Positions 9,771 through 17,345 of a DNA stretch of 44,509 nt are shown one piece after another (position 1 is the first letter of the stretch; each line of letters opens with the position of its first letter). The notes beneath the pieces were generated by a model. It worked only from the letters and a program-made list of their open reading frames with translations. It was not told the origin of the DNA and searched no databases. Where the stretch lies: assembly GCA_016787295.1 (NCBI GenBank), contig JAEUUX010000102.1:1-44509 (forward strand), read 5' to 3'. Made by a program: the position numbers and the translations under genes. Origin of the DNA: Chitinophagales bacterium (lineage in GTDB: Bacteria; Bacteroidota; Bacteroidia; Chitinophagales; UBA2359).

Positions 9771-9787
9771 CTGCCAATTTTTGCCCA

Positions 9788-10288
9788 ATGTATACAATAA
9801 AAAAAGCTACTGTTGCCGACATTCTGACCATTCAACACATTGCACAACAAACGTGGTATCCAACTTTTTCGGCTATCCTAAATCCTCAACAAATTGCCTA
9901 TATGTTGGATATGATGTATAGCGCAACGGCTTTGGAGGAGCAAATGCAAAACAAAGGACATGTGTTTGTATTGGCACAAAACGACAACAAAACCCTTGCT
10001 TATCTCTCCTACGAACTGCATTATATGGGAAAGACTGCCACCAAAATCCACAAACTATATGCCCTGCCCAACACACAAGGCAAGGGTGTGGGAAGGTATT
10101 TGATAGCCCATGTCATTTCGGAAGCACAAAAAGCGGGTGACACGGCTTTGTTGCTGAATGTTAATCGCTACAATGCCGCAGTGGGATTTTATGAAAAAGT
10201 AGGTTTTCGTATCATTGCTCAAGAAGATATTGCCATTGGCGAAGGGTATTTGATGGAGGATTTTGTGATGCAAAAAGACATCGTATAA
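9788..10288 (+). CDS. GNAT-family N-acetyltransferase
   Basis: A 166-aa single-domain acetyltransferase that would move an acetyl group from acetyl-CoA to an amine. The fold is clear: an N-terminal strand and helix (YTIKKATVADILTIQHIAQ), the central strand with KIHKLYALPNTQGKGVGRYLI giving the Q/RxxGxG/A acetyl-CoA motif (QGKGVG), and the C-terminal NRYNAAVGFYEKVGFR motif. The profile resembles RimI/PhnO-like general GNATs. The start is set by the ATG at 9788 directly behind a good promoter. Substrate is unknown. hemJ begins 95 bp downstream on the same strand and could be co-transcribed. Confidence 0.9.
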   Translation: MYTIKKATVADILTIQHIAQQTWYPTFSAILNPQQIAYMLDMMYSATALEEQMQNKGHVFVLAQNDNKTLAYLSYELHYMGKTATKIHKLYALPNTQGKGVGRYLIAHVISEAQKAGDTALLLNVNRYNAAVGFYEKVGFRIIAQEDIAIGEGYLMEDFVMQKDIV

Positions 10289-10383
10289 TTCTCCAAAGTC
10301 ATAAAAGAAAAGTTTCGCTACTCCCCTCCCAACACCTCTCAATCCATAATTACGCTTTTTTAACCTATCAATTCCAAAATCGT

Positions 10384-10908
10384 ATGTTTCTATATCTCAA
10401 AGCCCTACATATTGTTTTTGTGGTGACATGGTTTGCAGGTTTGTTCTACATTGTTCGACTATTTGCCTACTATGCTGAAAGTTTTGACCGTCCTGACAAC
10501 GAGCGCAGCGTTTTGCAACCCTATATCCTTGCGTCGCAACGGCGTTTGTGGTATGGCATTACTTTTCCGTCGGCAATTGTGACAGCTTTGTTGGGTGGTG
10601 GGCTTATCTATAGTTATGGCACAGTTCCAAGTTGGTTGTGGGTCAAATTGGCGTTGGTGCTGGGTTTATATGCCTATCATTTTTCTTGTCACCACATTTT
10701 TTTGCAACAACAAAAAGGTATTATTCAATACAGCGGTTTGCAGTTGCGCATCTGGAACGAAGTAGCTACTCTGTTTTTGGTAAGCATTGTTTTTTTAGTT
10801 GTTCTCAAAAACACTTTAGACATGCTTTGGGGTATTTTGGGTTTGGTAGTACTAATGGCTTTGCTTATGGCAGGCATTCTTTGGTACAAAAAAAGACGAC
10901 AAGCATAA
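10384..10908 (+). CDS. hemJ: Protoporphyrinogen IX oxidase HemJ
   Basis: A 174-aa membrane protein of the HemJ (UPF0093/CopD-like) family, which oxidises protoporphyrinogen IX to protoporphyrin IX in haem synthesis and itself binds haem b. The diagnostic N-terminus is present: KALHIVFVVTWFAGLFYIVR with the conserved Lys and His (H9) of the first transmembrane helix, followed by LWYGITFPSAIVTALLG, WVKLALVLGLYAYH and RIWNEVATLFLVSIVFLVV. Four to five hydrophobic helices are visible. Length is close to the usual size. An intrinsic terminator follows at 11154-11187. Confidence 0.9.
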   Translation: MFLYLKALHIVFVVTWFAGLFYIVRLFAYYAESFDRPDNERSVLQPYILASQRRLWYGITFPSAIVTALLGGGLIYSYGTVPSWLWVKLALVLGLYAYHFSCHHIFLQQQKGIIQYSGLQLRIWNEVATLFLVSIVFLVVLKNTLDMLWGILGLVVLMALLMAGILWYKKRRQA

Positions 10909-11153
10909 ATATGGTTTGATAGTGGCATTAAAAATACCTTTAGGTTGTGTCTCATTCCAACTGTTACCAATAATTTCTTTGTCAAAATATTTTTTGGATA
11001 GGCAGAACTCCAACTCGTGAAGGAAAATCCTTATTAAACATCAAATACCTTCAACGAAATGACATAGAATTGACAAAATACCAACGTAACACCACCACCA
11101 CAAGGTTTCCATTTATCTATCTCCTCTGCCTATTTCCTCTTATTTTACCAACT
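10909..11153. other. Intergenic stretch after hemJ without a gene
   Basis: No credible reading frame or RNA structure was seen here before the terminator at 11154. The whole hemJ to histidine-kinase gap is 347 bp. Confidence 0.6.
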
Positions 11154-11187
11154 AAAAAGCCTATTTGAGTGGTCAAATAGGCTTTTT
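11154..11187 (+). terminator. Terminator of the GNAT-hemJ unit
   Basis: A 15-bp perfect stem (11154-11168 with 11173-11187) with a GTGG tetraloop, preceded by an A run and ending in five T's. Confidence 0.9.
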
Positions 11188-11217
11188 ACCGACTCAAATA
11201 GACTATCTGCCGACATT

Positions 11218-11251
11218 TTGTTGTTATATCCACCTATTTTTTGTATTTTTG
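11218..11251 (+). promoter_or_regulatory. Promoter of the LytS-like/LytTR operon
   Basis: TTG at 11221-11223 (20-bp spacer) or 11218-11220 (23-bp) precedes TATTTTTG at 11244-11251. The ATG is only five bases beyond the -7 box, which predicts a leaderless or nearly leaderless transcript. Confidence 0.6.
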
Positions 11252-11255
11252 CTAC

Positions 11256-12329
11256 ATGGAAAAAAAATCTACTCTTTTATTTGAACGTTCTTTTTTGACC
11301 CATTTGGCAATATGGTTCATCGTCTTTGTTGTTCCTTTGTCGGTGCTGCATTTGAGTTTGTTTTGGCAGCTCAATGAGCGTCCGCAACTCCGAATGGATA
11401 TATTGCAACTATATGTTTATCGGATTATTGCCACAATAGGTGTTTTTTATTGGCATTATGCGGTGCTTTTGCCGCGCTATTTTTTTCAACAACGCTATGT
11501 GCTTTATTTCTCAGGGGTAGTGTTGACATTGGTGCTTGTGCCATTTGTGCCCCATTTGTTCATGTCTCCTTTGCACCCTTTGGGTAGACCGCCTTTGGGA
11601 CCGCCGCCTTTTCTACATGGAGGACAACCACCCGATGCTTGGGTGCCTCCTTATTTTGTTAGTCCATTGAGCAATGTTTTTTTGCTCTTGTCGGCTGTGT
11701 TGGTATCTTTTACGATGCAGGTCAACAAGCGATACCAAGAAATGAAACAATTGCAGTTGAGTTCAGAATTGTCATGGCTAAAGGCACAAATCAATCCACA
11801 TTTTTTGTTCAATGCCTTGAACAGTATTTACTTGTTAAGCCTCAAGAAGTCCGAAAAGACTTCTGATGCCATTATTCAACTGTCAGAAATGATGCGGTAC
11901 ATTTTGTCGGAAGCAAACGAAAATCGGGTATCCTTGGAGAAAGAAATCAACTATATTAACAACTATATCGCCATTCAACAATTGCGACTTGCTCCCACTG
12001 TTCAGTTGCGGTATGAGGTGAGCGGAGCGCCTTTGGGCAGACAAATTGCCCCACTTATCTTAATCTCCTTTATCGAAAATGCTTTTAAATACGGTATTAG
12101 CACCACCGAACCATCGCCTATTGATATTTTTATACACATTAATCCCAACAAGTTGCATTTACAAGTGAGTAACAGAAATTTTGGTCTCCACAAAGCCTTG
12201 TCAGTTGGAACAGGAATTGGCTTGGAGAATACACAAAAACGCCTACAATTGTTTTATCCCAATCAACATCAATTGCAAATCATCCAAAACGAGACGCAAT
12301 ATGTTGTCGATTTGGTGTTGGAGGAGTAG
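11256..12329 (+). CDS. LytS-like sensor histidine kinase (His_kinase family, membrane-bound)
   Basis: A 357-aa inner-membrane sensor kinase with four hydrophobic helices in the first 155 residues and a Pro/Gly/His-rich loop (PLGRPPLGPPPFLHGG) between helices 3 and 4. The cytoplasmic part has the His_kinase (PF06580-type) motif QINPHFLFNALNSIYLLS with phospho-acceptor H182, the N box FIENAFKYGI, and the G box GTGIGLENTQKRL. It lacks a large extracellular sensor domain. I chose the ATG at 11256; the TTG frame start at 11241 overlaps the promoter's -7 box. It precedes a LytTR response regulator by 60 bp, so the two form one operon and a cognate pair. Confidence 0.92.
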   Translation: MEKKSTLLFERSFLTHLAIWFIVFVVPLSVLHLSLFWQLNERPQLRMDILQLYVYRIIATIGVFYWHYAVLLPRYFFQQRYVLYFSGVVLTLVLVPFVPHLFMSPLHPLGRPPLGPPPFLHGGQPPDAWVPPYFVSPLSNVFLLLSAVLVSFTMQVNKRYQEMKQLQLSSELSWLKAQINPHFLFNALNSIYLLSLKKSEKTSDAIIQLSEMMRYILSEANENRVSLEKEINYINNYIAIQQLRLAPTVQLRYEVSGAPLGRQIAPLILISFIENAFKYGISTTEPSPIDIFIHINPNKLHLQVSNRNFGLHKALSVGTGIGLENTQKRLQLFYPNQHQLQIIQNETQYVVDLVLEE

Positions 12330-12389
12330 TTTTTGGTCAATATGTTATTTTGCTTTGCTCAAAAGTATATCTTTCAAAAAATTTTTACA

Positions 12390-13091
12390 ATGACCATTAC
12401 TTGCATTGCTTTAGATGATGAGCCTTTGGGTTTGGAAATCATCGATACATTTTGTGCTATGGTAGAAGGTGTGGAGTTGCACAAAACGTTCACTAATCCC
12501 GACGAAGCTGCGCAGCATTTGCGCAAAAATCCCGTCGACCTTTTGTTTCTTGATATCCAAATGCCAAATATCAATGGCATAGATTTCTATCGTTCGCTGC
12601 CCAATCAAGATGTTATGCTGATTTTTACAACTGCCTATAGTCAATATGCAGTTGAGGGTTTTAACCTCAATGCCATTGATTATTTGCTAAAGCCATTTAG
12701 TCTCGAACGCTTTAAACAAGCCATACAAAAAGCTCAGGATTATCACAAATACATACAACAAGGTGATGCTCGAACTGCTGAGTCTCACATTTTTGTGCGT
12801 GCCGAATATAGTTTGGTCAAAATTCTGTTGCAAGATATTATTTGCATCGAAGGTTTCGACGACTATGTAAAAATTCATTTACGCGACCGAAAACCTTTGC
12901 TCACCCGCCTCAACCTTAAAGCCATTTCGCAAAAATTACCCCAACAAAGTTTTGTGCGCATTCATCGGTCTTTTATTGTACCTATTCAAAAAATTGATAG
13001 TGTCCGTAACAAGGTGGTACATATTAGCGGTATGGAGATTCCTATCGGAGCTAATTATGAAACAGATTTTTTTAGGGTTTTTGAGCAATAG
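12390..13091 (+). CDS. LytTR-family response regulator
   Basis: A 233-aa regulator: an N-terminal receiver domain with acidic pocket LDDEP (residues 8-12), phospho-acceptor D55 in LLFLDIQMPNINGIDF and the switch Lys in NAIDYLLKPF, then a C-terminal LytTR DNA-binding domain (IICIEGFDDYVKIHL, SFVRIHRSFIVPIQKIDSV). It would bind direct repeats upstream of its targets when phosphorylated by the upstream kinase. The ATG at 12390 matches family N-termini; an in-frame ATG at 12333 would add 19 atypical residues. The next gene, a repeat lipoprotein with its own promoter, is a plausible but unproven target. Confidence 0.93.
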   Translation: MTITCIALDDEPLGLEIIDTFCAMVEGVELHKTFTNPDEAAQHLRKNPVDLLFLDIQMPNINGIDFYRSLPNQDVMLIFTTAYSQYAVEGFNLNAIDYLLKPFSLERFKQAIQKAQDYHKYIQQGDARTAESHIFVRAEYSLVKILLQDIICIEGFDDYVKIHLRDRKPLLTRLNLKAISQKLPQQSFVRIHRSFIVPIQKIDSVRNKVVHISGMEIPIGANYETDFFRVFEQ

Positions 13092-13215
13092 TTGCACAAA
13101 CGACAATGATAATGACAAAAAAACAGTTTGGCAAGAATAAAACAAACAGCCGTTTTGTCAAAATGACAAGCAAACAATGTTTCACCGACACAAAATAGCC
13201 CTTAACCGACTTTAT

Positions 13216-13246
13216 TTGGTGGCGAATGTAGAAGGTTGTACCTTTG
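13216..13246 (+). promoter_or_regulatory. Promoter of the PepSY-like lipoprotein gene
   Basis: TTG at 13216-13218, a 20-bp spacer and TACCTTTG at 13239-13246 match the consensus. The predicted leader is about 130 nt. The small inverted repeat TTGTCAAAATGACAAG just upstream (about 13156-13171) could be an operator. Confidence 0.7.
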
Positions 13247-13383
13247 CATTGTGAAAACGAAACAATAATTGTTTGTGGCTTGCCCCATGTTGTTTTACGA
13301 ATTTGTTAAACATAAAATTTTATATTATGTAGCACACCCTACTATTTATTTTTTTTTATTGTTCACTTCTAAACCTAATTTAA

Positions 13384-14256
13384 ATGCGTAAATTTTTGTT
13401 TTTAGGCTTATTAGCCGTCAGCATGCTTTCTTTAAATTCTTGTCAAAAAGAAGATTTATTGGGCGATGAATTGATGAGTAGTAGTAAAACAACTAATGGT
13501 AGTAGTGCCACACTTACCTCTACTGATGACCGTCATGGTCGCCCTCGTCCCACGCCTATCGATGTGAGTGAATTGCCAACAACTGTCACTGATTACGTTA
13601 CAGCTAACTATGCAGATGGAACTATTGAACATGCAGGTACTTTGCAAAATGGTAATTATGTGGTGATAGTCGAAAACGCAGATGGCACCAAAGTGGGTTT
13701 GATGTTTGATAGTACGGGTGCTTTCGTACAAGAATTGCCTCCCCCTCCTGCTGGTGGTCCTGGTGGTCCTGGTGGCTGTGGTTTAGGCGGACATCCTACT
13801 TCTGTAGATGTGAGTACTTTACCTACTACAATTACTGATTATGTTACAGCTAACTATGCAGATGGAACTATTGAACATGCAGGTACTTTGCAAAATGGCA
13901 ATTATGTGGTGATGGTCGAAAACGCAGATGGCACCAAAGTGGGTTTGATGTTTGATAGTACGGGTGCTTTCGTACAAGAATTGCCTCCCCCTCCTGCTGG
14001 TGGTCCTGGCGGTGGCGGTCCTGGTGGTGGCAACCACCCACACCCCACGCCTATTGACATAAGTGCTTTGCCAAGTAGTGTAAGTAGTTATGTTACTGCC
14101 AACTATGCAGGCTATACTATCCAACGTGCTGGCACTTTGCCTGATGGTAGCTACGTTATTTTCATCAAAAATGCAGATGGTAGCAAAGTAGGTTTGTTGT
14201 TCGATGCTTCGGGCAATTTTGTTCAGCAATTACCTCCACCTCCTTTCGGTGGTTAG
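13384..14256 (+). CDS. Lipoprotein with three PepSY-like repeat domains
   Basis: A 290-aa lipoprotein: residues 1-20 are a lipoprotein signal peptide ending in LSLNSC20. Three units follow (about 58-117, 139-198, 222-282), each with LPTTVTDYVTANYADGTIEHA, NGNYVVIVENADGTKVGLMFD and a PPPP(A/F)GG end, separated by Gly/Pro linkers. The pattern LP..V..YV..NY....I.....DG.Y.V...NADG..V.L.FD resembles PepSY-like (BLIP-type, PF11396) domains found in Bacteroidota periplasmic proteins. Units 1 and 2 are almost identical at DNA level with a 246-bp period, unit 3 is diverged. Such domains are thought to bind partner proteins; no enzyme motif is seen. It follows a two-component operon and has its own promoter. 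Function unknown. Confidence 0.85.
   Translation: MRKFLFLGLLAVSMLSLNSCQKEDLLGDELMSSSKTTNGSSATLTSTDDRHGRPRPTPIDVSELPTTVTDYVTANYADGTIEHAGTLQNGNYVVIVENADGTKVGLMFDSTGAFVQELPPPPAGGPGGPGGCGLGGHPTSVDVSTLPTTITDYVTANYADGTIEHAGTLQNGNYVVMVENADGTKVGLMFDSTGAFVQELPPPPAGGPGGGGPGGGNHPHPTPIDISALPSSVSSYVTANYAGYTIQRAGTLPDGSYVIFIKNADGSKVGLLFDASGNFVQQLPPPPFGG
13591..14005 (+). repeat. 246-bp direct repeat within the PepSY-like gene
   Basis: The segment beginning GATTACGTTACAGC at 13591 recurs from 13837 with only a few changes across about 165 bp, a recent in-frame duplication of one domain. Confidence 0.9.
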
Positions 14257-14353
14257 TCAATTCAAAGTAATTCTCATTGTAATAATTCATTCTTTTTGCA
14301 CACGTTATAGGTCATAGAGATTTTTTTAAGTGTTGTCCCGTATTAAAATAAAT

Positions 14354-14398
14354 AGCCATTGCCTATACAGGTTCTTGTAACTTGTATTGGGCAATGGT
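14354..14398 (+). terminator. Terminator of the PepSY-like lipoprotein gene
   Basis: CCATTGCC...TATACAGGTT pairs with AACTTGTAT...GGGCAATGG, an imperfect stem of about 18 bp followed by TTATTTTTT. Confidence 0.75.
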
Positions 14399-14424
14399 TA
14401 TTTTTTGGGCAAAAATGAAAGACT

Positions 14425-14458
14425 TTGGGGCGATAATCAGCAAAATATGCTACCTTTG
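14425..14458 (+). promoter_or_regulatory. Promoter of the Crp/Fnr-type regulator
   Basis: TTG at 14425-14427, a 23-bp spacer and TACCTTTG at 14451-14458; the ATG follows 14 bp later. Confidence 0.6.
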
Positions 14459-14472
14459 TCTAAAAAAACAAT

Positions 14473-15060
14473 ATGTTTGAAGCTATTAATCAAAATGTGT
14501 GCCGCTATGCCGCTTTTTCATCTGAAGAATTGGCAACATTCAATCAACTATTGGCTCACAAGTCAATTGCTAAAAAACAATTTTTATTGCACGAAGGCGA
14601 TGTTTGCCGTTTCGAAGCCTATATCGTCAAAGGTTGTATCAAAAGTTATTTTATCGACTCTAATGGTTTTGAAGTAATCCTTACTTTTGGGATAGAGGAT
14701 TGGTGGGTGAGTGATATTGACAGTTTTTGTACCCAGCAACCCAGTCGTATGTTCATCGAAACCATCGAGGACAGCGAATTATTGTTGCTTACTCACCAAA
14801 CTAAAGAGCAATTATTGACAAAAATTCCCAAATTTGAACGGGTATTTCGTTTGATGGTACAGCGTCATTTGGCGAGTTATCAAGAACGTCTTTTTGCCGA
14901 CCATGCCAAAACAGCACAAGAACGCTATGAATATTTTCTGGCAAAATATCCTTATATCTCCCAACGTATTCCGCAACATCTAATTGCTGCTTATTTGGGT
15001 ATTTCGCCCGAATTTTTGAGCAAAATTAGAAAACGAATGTTTACTAATCGCTCCAAATAG
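14473..15060 (+). CDS. Crp/Fnr-family transcriptional regulator
   Basis: A 195-aa regulator with an N-terminal cyclic-nucleotide-binding-like beta roll (LLHEGDVCRFEAYIVKGCIKSYFID, IEDWWVSDIDSF, TIEDSELLLLTHQ) and a C-terminal helix-turn-helix (RIPQHLIAAYLGISPEFLSKIRKR). The cNMP-binding phosphate cassette of classical CRP (RxA(S)) is not present, as is usual for the many Bacteroidota members whose ligand is unknown. Length matches that group. It sits alone between a terminator and the next gene. Targets are unknown. Confidence 0.9.
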   Translation: MFEAINQNVCRYAAFSSEELATFNQLLAHKSIAKKQFLLHEGDVCRFEAYIVKGCIKSYFIDSNGFEVILTFGIEDWWVSDIDSFCTQQPSRMFIETIEDSELLLLTHQTKEQLLTKIPKFERVFRLMVQRHLASYQERLFADHAKTAQERYEYFLAKYPYISQRIPQHLIAAYLGISPEFLSKIRKRMFTNRSK

Positions 15061-15151
15061 AAAAACAAAAAATACAGGAACACTATACAATAAATATGCA
15101 CAAGTTTTTTTGCAGTAGCTAATCAAATTTTTTGACAAAAAATGAAATTAT

Positions 15152-15182
15152 TTGTTGGTTTTTTAAAAAAGTCGTAACTTTC
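15152..15182 (+). promoter_or_regulatory. Promoter of the beta-lactamase-fold protein gene
   Basis: TTG at 15152-15154, a 20-bp spacer and TAACTTTC at 15175-15182 match the consensus except for the last base; the leader is about 50 nt. Confidence 0.5.
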
Positions 15183-15238
15183 AGACAAAATTATGACAAT
15201 TCAGCTTTTTTCGTTCTTTTTACTAATCAAAACCACTA

Positions 15239-17248
15239 ATGGCTATGGTACAAAAAAATTACTTTCGTTTTTGGGCATATTTACTCTTGTTGGTGACTTT
15301 TACTGCTTTTGGGCAAACTAAAAGTGGTACTGTCCCTTCTACAACTCAATCAAAGGCTGCCAATCAGCCTATTTATAAAGGTTCTACTGCCTTGGAATCT
15401 GCTGGCACATTGTCGGAACCATATATCAAAGAAAACGGAAAAAATATTCCGATTTCTTCTACCAAAACACCTACAACAACTCCCAAAGCAGGTGGCAGTT
15501 CTGCGGTCAAGGCAAGTCCCAAACCAGCAACAAAAACTGCAACTCCTGCCAAACCAACTCCTGCCAAACCAACTCCTAAGCCGACTGCAAAATCTACTAC
15601 AGCAACAGCCAAAAGTGCTACTGCCTCGAGTGCTGCCTCCAAAAACGGCTCAAAATCTGTGGGTGGATTTGACAAGGTGACAGGCATGTATTTGGAGATG
15701 CCCGATTTGCCTGCTAACTTCAAAGTAACCGATGCTACCTCGTTGGGCGTGATTGTAGAAGATACTGATGTACCAAATTTGACGGCAGGTGAAAAAAATC
15801 AACTTATCAAAATCCAGCGCCTATTACGGTCTGCTTCCTACTTGGATGAGTTTTCGGGAGTCGTGATTGTTGCCAAAGATTTTAAACCCATCTGGAAACA
15901 TGCAGGAGGCTATGCCAATTTAGATTATGCCATTAATACCTCGCTCGATGCCCGTTTTAATACTTGTACTATTTCAGAAAGTTTTACAGCAACCGCCATT
16001 TTGCAATTGGTACAACAAAATAAAATCAATTTGCAAACACCCGTAAAAACTTATTTGCCTTATATGAAAGGTGTAGCGGGCAATTTAACCATACATCAAC
16101 TATTGTCTCATACCACAGCTTTGCCCGATTATTATCAAAAATTGGACTATGCCAACAATTTTTTCAACATCAAAAAAGTTGACGAATTAGTGCAGCAAAT
16201 AGACCAGCAAACACACCAAACCATCACAGACAAACATACTTTTACCCACTCAGACTATGTTGTATTGGGAGCAGTAATAGAAGCCGTCAGTGGCACGACC
16301 TATAAAAATTATATTTACGAAAAAATGCTACAGCCCGCTGGTATGGAACTCAGCGATTTGTATAGTTGGTATGATGTGATAGAAAACTGTGCTGTTGGCT
16401 ATGGCTTCAATGCCATCGATTCGCTTCAAACTAAAAGGCGTTTGGTGAAAAAAGTGAAACGAAGCATAGAAAACAAAGAGGTTTTTCAGTCCGCAGAATA
16501 CTGGGGAGCGCACCCCTTTGGGGCTGATGGCATATATGCTACAGGTGATGATTTAATTCGTTTTCTCAAAAGTTTACTCAATAACCAATTATTAACTAAA
16601 GACTATACCGACCTATTGTTCAAAAATCACAGCCTTAAAGGAGATAGCATCGCTACTAATGAAGAAAAATATGGTTATGGTTGGTTTACAAAAACGGCTA
16701 ATGGTCAAACAGTATTGTATCAGGGCGGAACGCTCGATGCCATTAGTGTCCAGATTCGACATTATGTTGAGGATAATTATACCATTGTGGTATTGTCTAA
16801 TTATTACATTAACAGAGCCGAGAGTATTGCCGACAAGATAGAAAAAGCCATATATAACACAGACTATATTGTGCCAGTAGAACCTATAGGTTATGCCATC
16901 AATGAAAGCATCAATACCGAAGGAATCTTGTATGTAGCCAATAATTTTGATACCATACTCAAAGAAAAACATCTTGTGTTAGACAAACATGTTGTTCTCA
17001 ATAAACTGGCTGAAGACTATATGCGCGAAAAAAACTACTTGACGGCTTTGGAAATTTTGAAATTGAATGTCAGTAAATTTCCCAACGAACCAATGGTATA
17101 CGATGCTTTGGCAACTTGCTATTTCGAAATGGGGCAATATGACAATTCATTGCGAGAATACCGCAAAAAGCTATCTCTCAAAGCCAATGACCCACGAGCT
17201 ACGGGCATGATTAATCACATCAATACCTTACAATCAAAAAGCAAATAA
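15239..17248 (+). CDS. Secreted beta-lactamase-fold (serine hydrolase family) protein with degenerate active site and C-terminal TPRs
   Basis: A 669-aa exported protein. Residues 1-26 are a signal peptide (LLLLVTFTAFGQ); 75-140 is a low-complexity Pro/Ala/Thr/Lys linker. The class C beta-lactamase / DD-peptidase fold spans about 185-535. The landmark ARFNTCTISESFTATAILQLV aligns with the family's RFRIGSISKQFTAAAIL region, but the SxxK motif reads T244xxE247; the YxN motif reads H337-S-D339; the third motif reads Y494-Q-G-G where HGG or KTG is usual. All three catalytic motifs are therefore lost and hydrolysis is unlikely. The end (KLAEDYMREKNYLTALEILKL onward) is a pair of TPRs for protein binding. 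MA at 15239 and M at 15245 are both possible starts. A binding or scaffold role is inferred. Confidence 0.85.
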   Translation: MAMVQKNYFRFWAYLLLLVTFTAFGQTKSGTVPSTTQSKAANQPIYKGSTALESAGTLSEPYIKENGKNIPISSTKTPTTTPKAGGSSAVKASPKPATKTATPAKPTPAKPTPKPTAKSTTATAKSATASSAASKNGSKSVGGFDKVTGMYLEMPDLPANFKVTDATSLGVIVEDTDVPNLTAGEKNQLIKIQRLLRSASYLDEFSGVVIVAKDFKPIWKHAGGYANLDYAINTSLDARFNTCTISESFTATAILQLVQQNKINLQTPVKTYLPYMKGVAGNLTIHQLLSHTTALPDYYQKLDYANNFFNIKKVDELVQQIDQQTHQTITDKHTFTHSDYVVLGAVIEAVSGTTYKNYIYEKMLQPAGMELSDLYSWYDVIENCAVGYGFNAIDSLQTKRRLVKKVKRSIENKEVFQSAEYWGAHPFGADGIYATGDDLIRFLKSLLNNQLLTKDYTDLLFKNHSLKGDSIATNEEKYGYGWFTKTANGQTVLYQGGTLDAISVQIRHYVEDNYTIVVLSNYYINRAESIADKIEKAIYNTDYIVPVEPIGYAINESINTEGILYVANNFDTILKEKHLVLDKHVVLNKLAEDYMREKNYLTALEILKLNVSKFPNEPMVYDALATCYFEMGQYDNSLREYRKKLSLKANDPRATGMINHINTLQSKSK

Positions 17249-17277
17249 AAATAGGGTCATCAAATCTGCTTTAGTAC

Positions 17278-17318
17278 AACAACACCCGCTCCAAAATTTT
17301 ATTGGAGCGGGTGTTGTT
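17278..17318. terminator. Bidirectional terminator between beta-lactamase-fold gene and murA
   Basis: A 17-bp perfect stem (17278-17294 with 17302-17318), loop of 7, T-run on the plus side; it lies between converging genes. Confidence 0.9.
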
Positions 17319-17345
17319 TTTATTTTGTACTAACAATTGAAGCCA

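Noticed and set aside
12333-12389. Upstream start of the LytTR regulator
   Set aside because: The added 19 residues are atypical and receiver domains start at the ATG at 12390.
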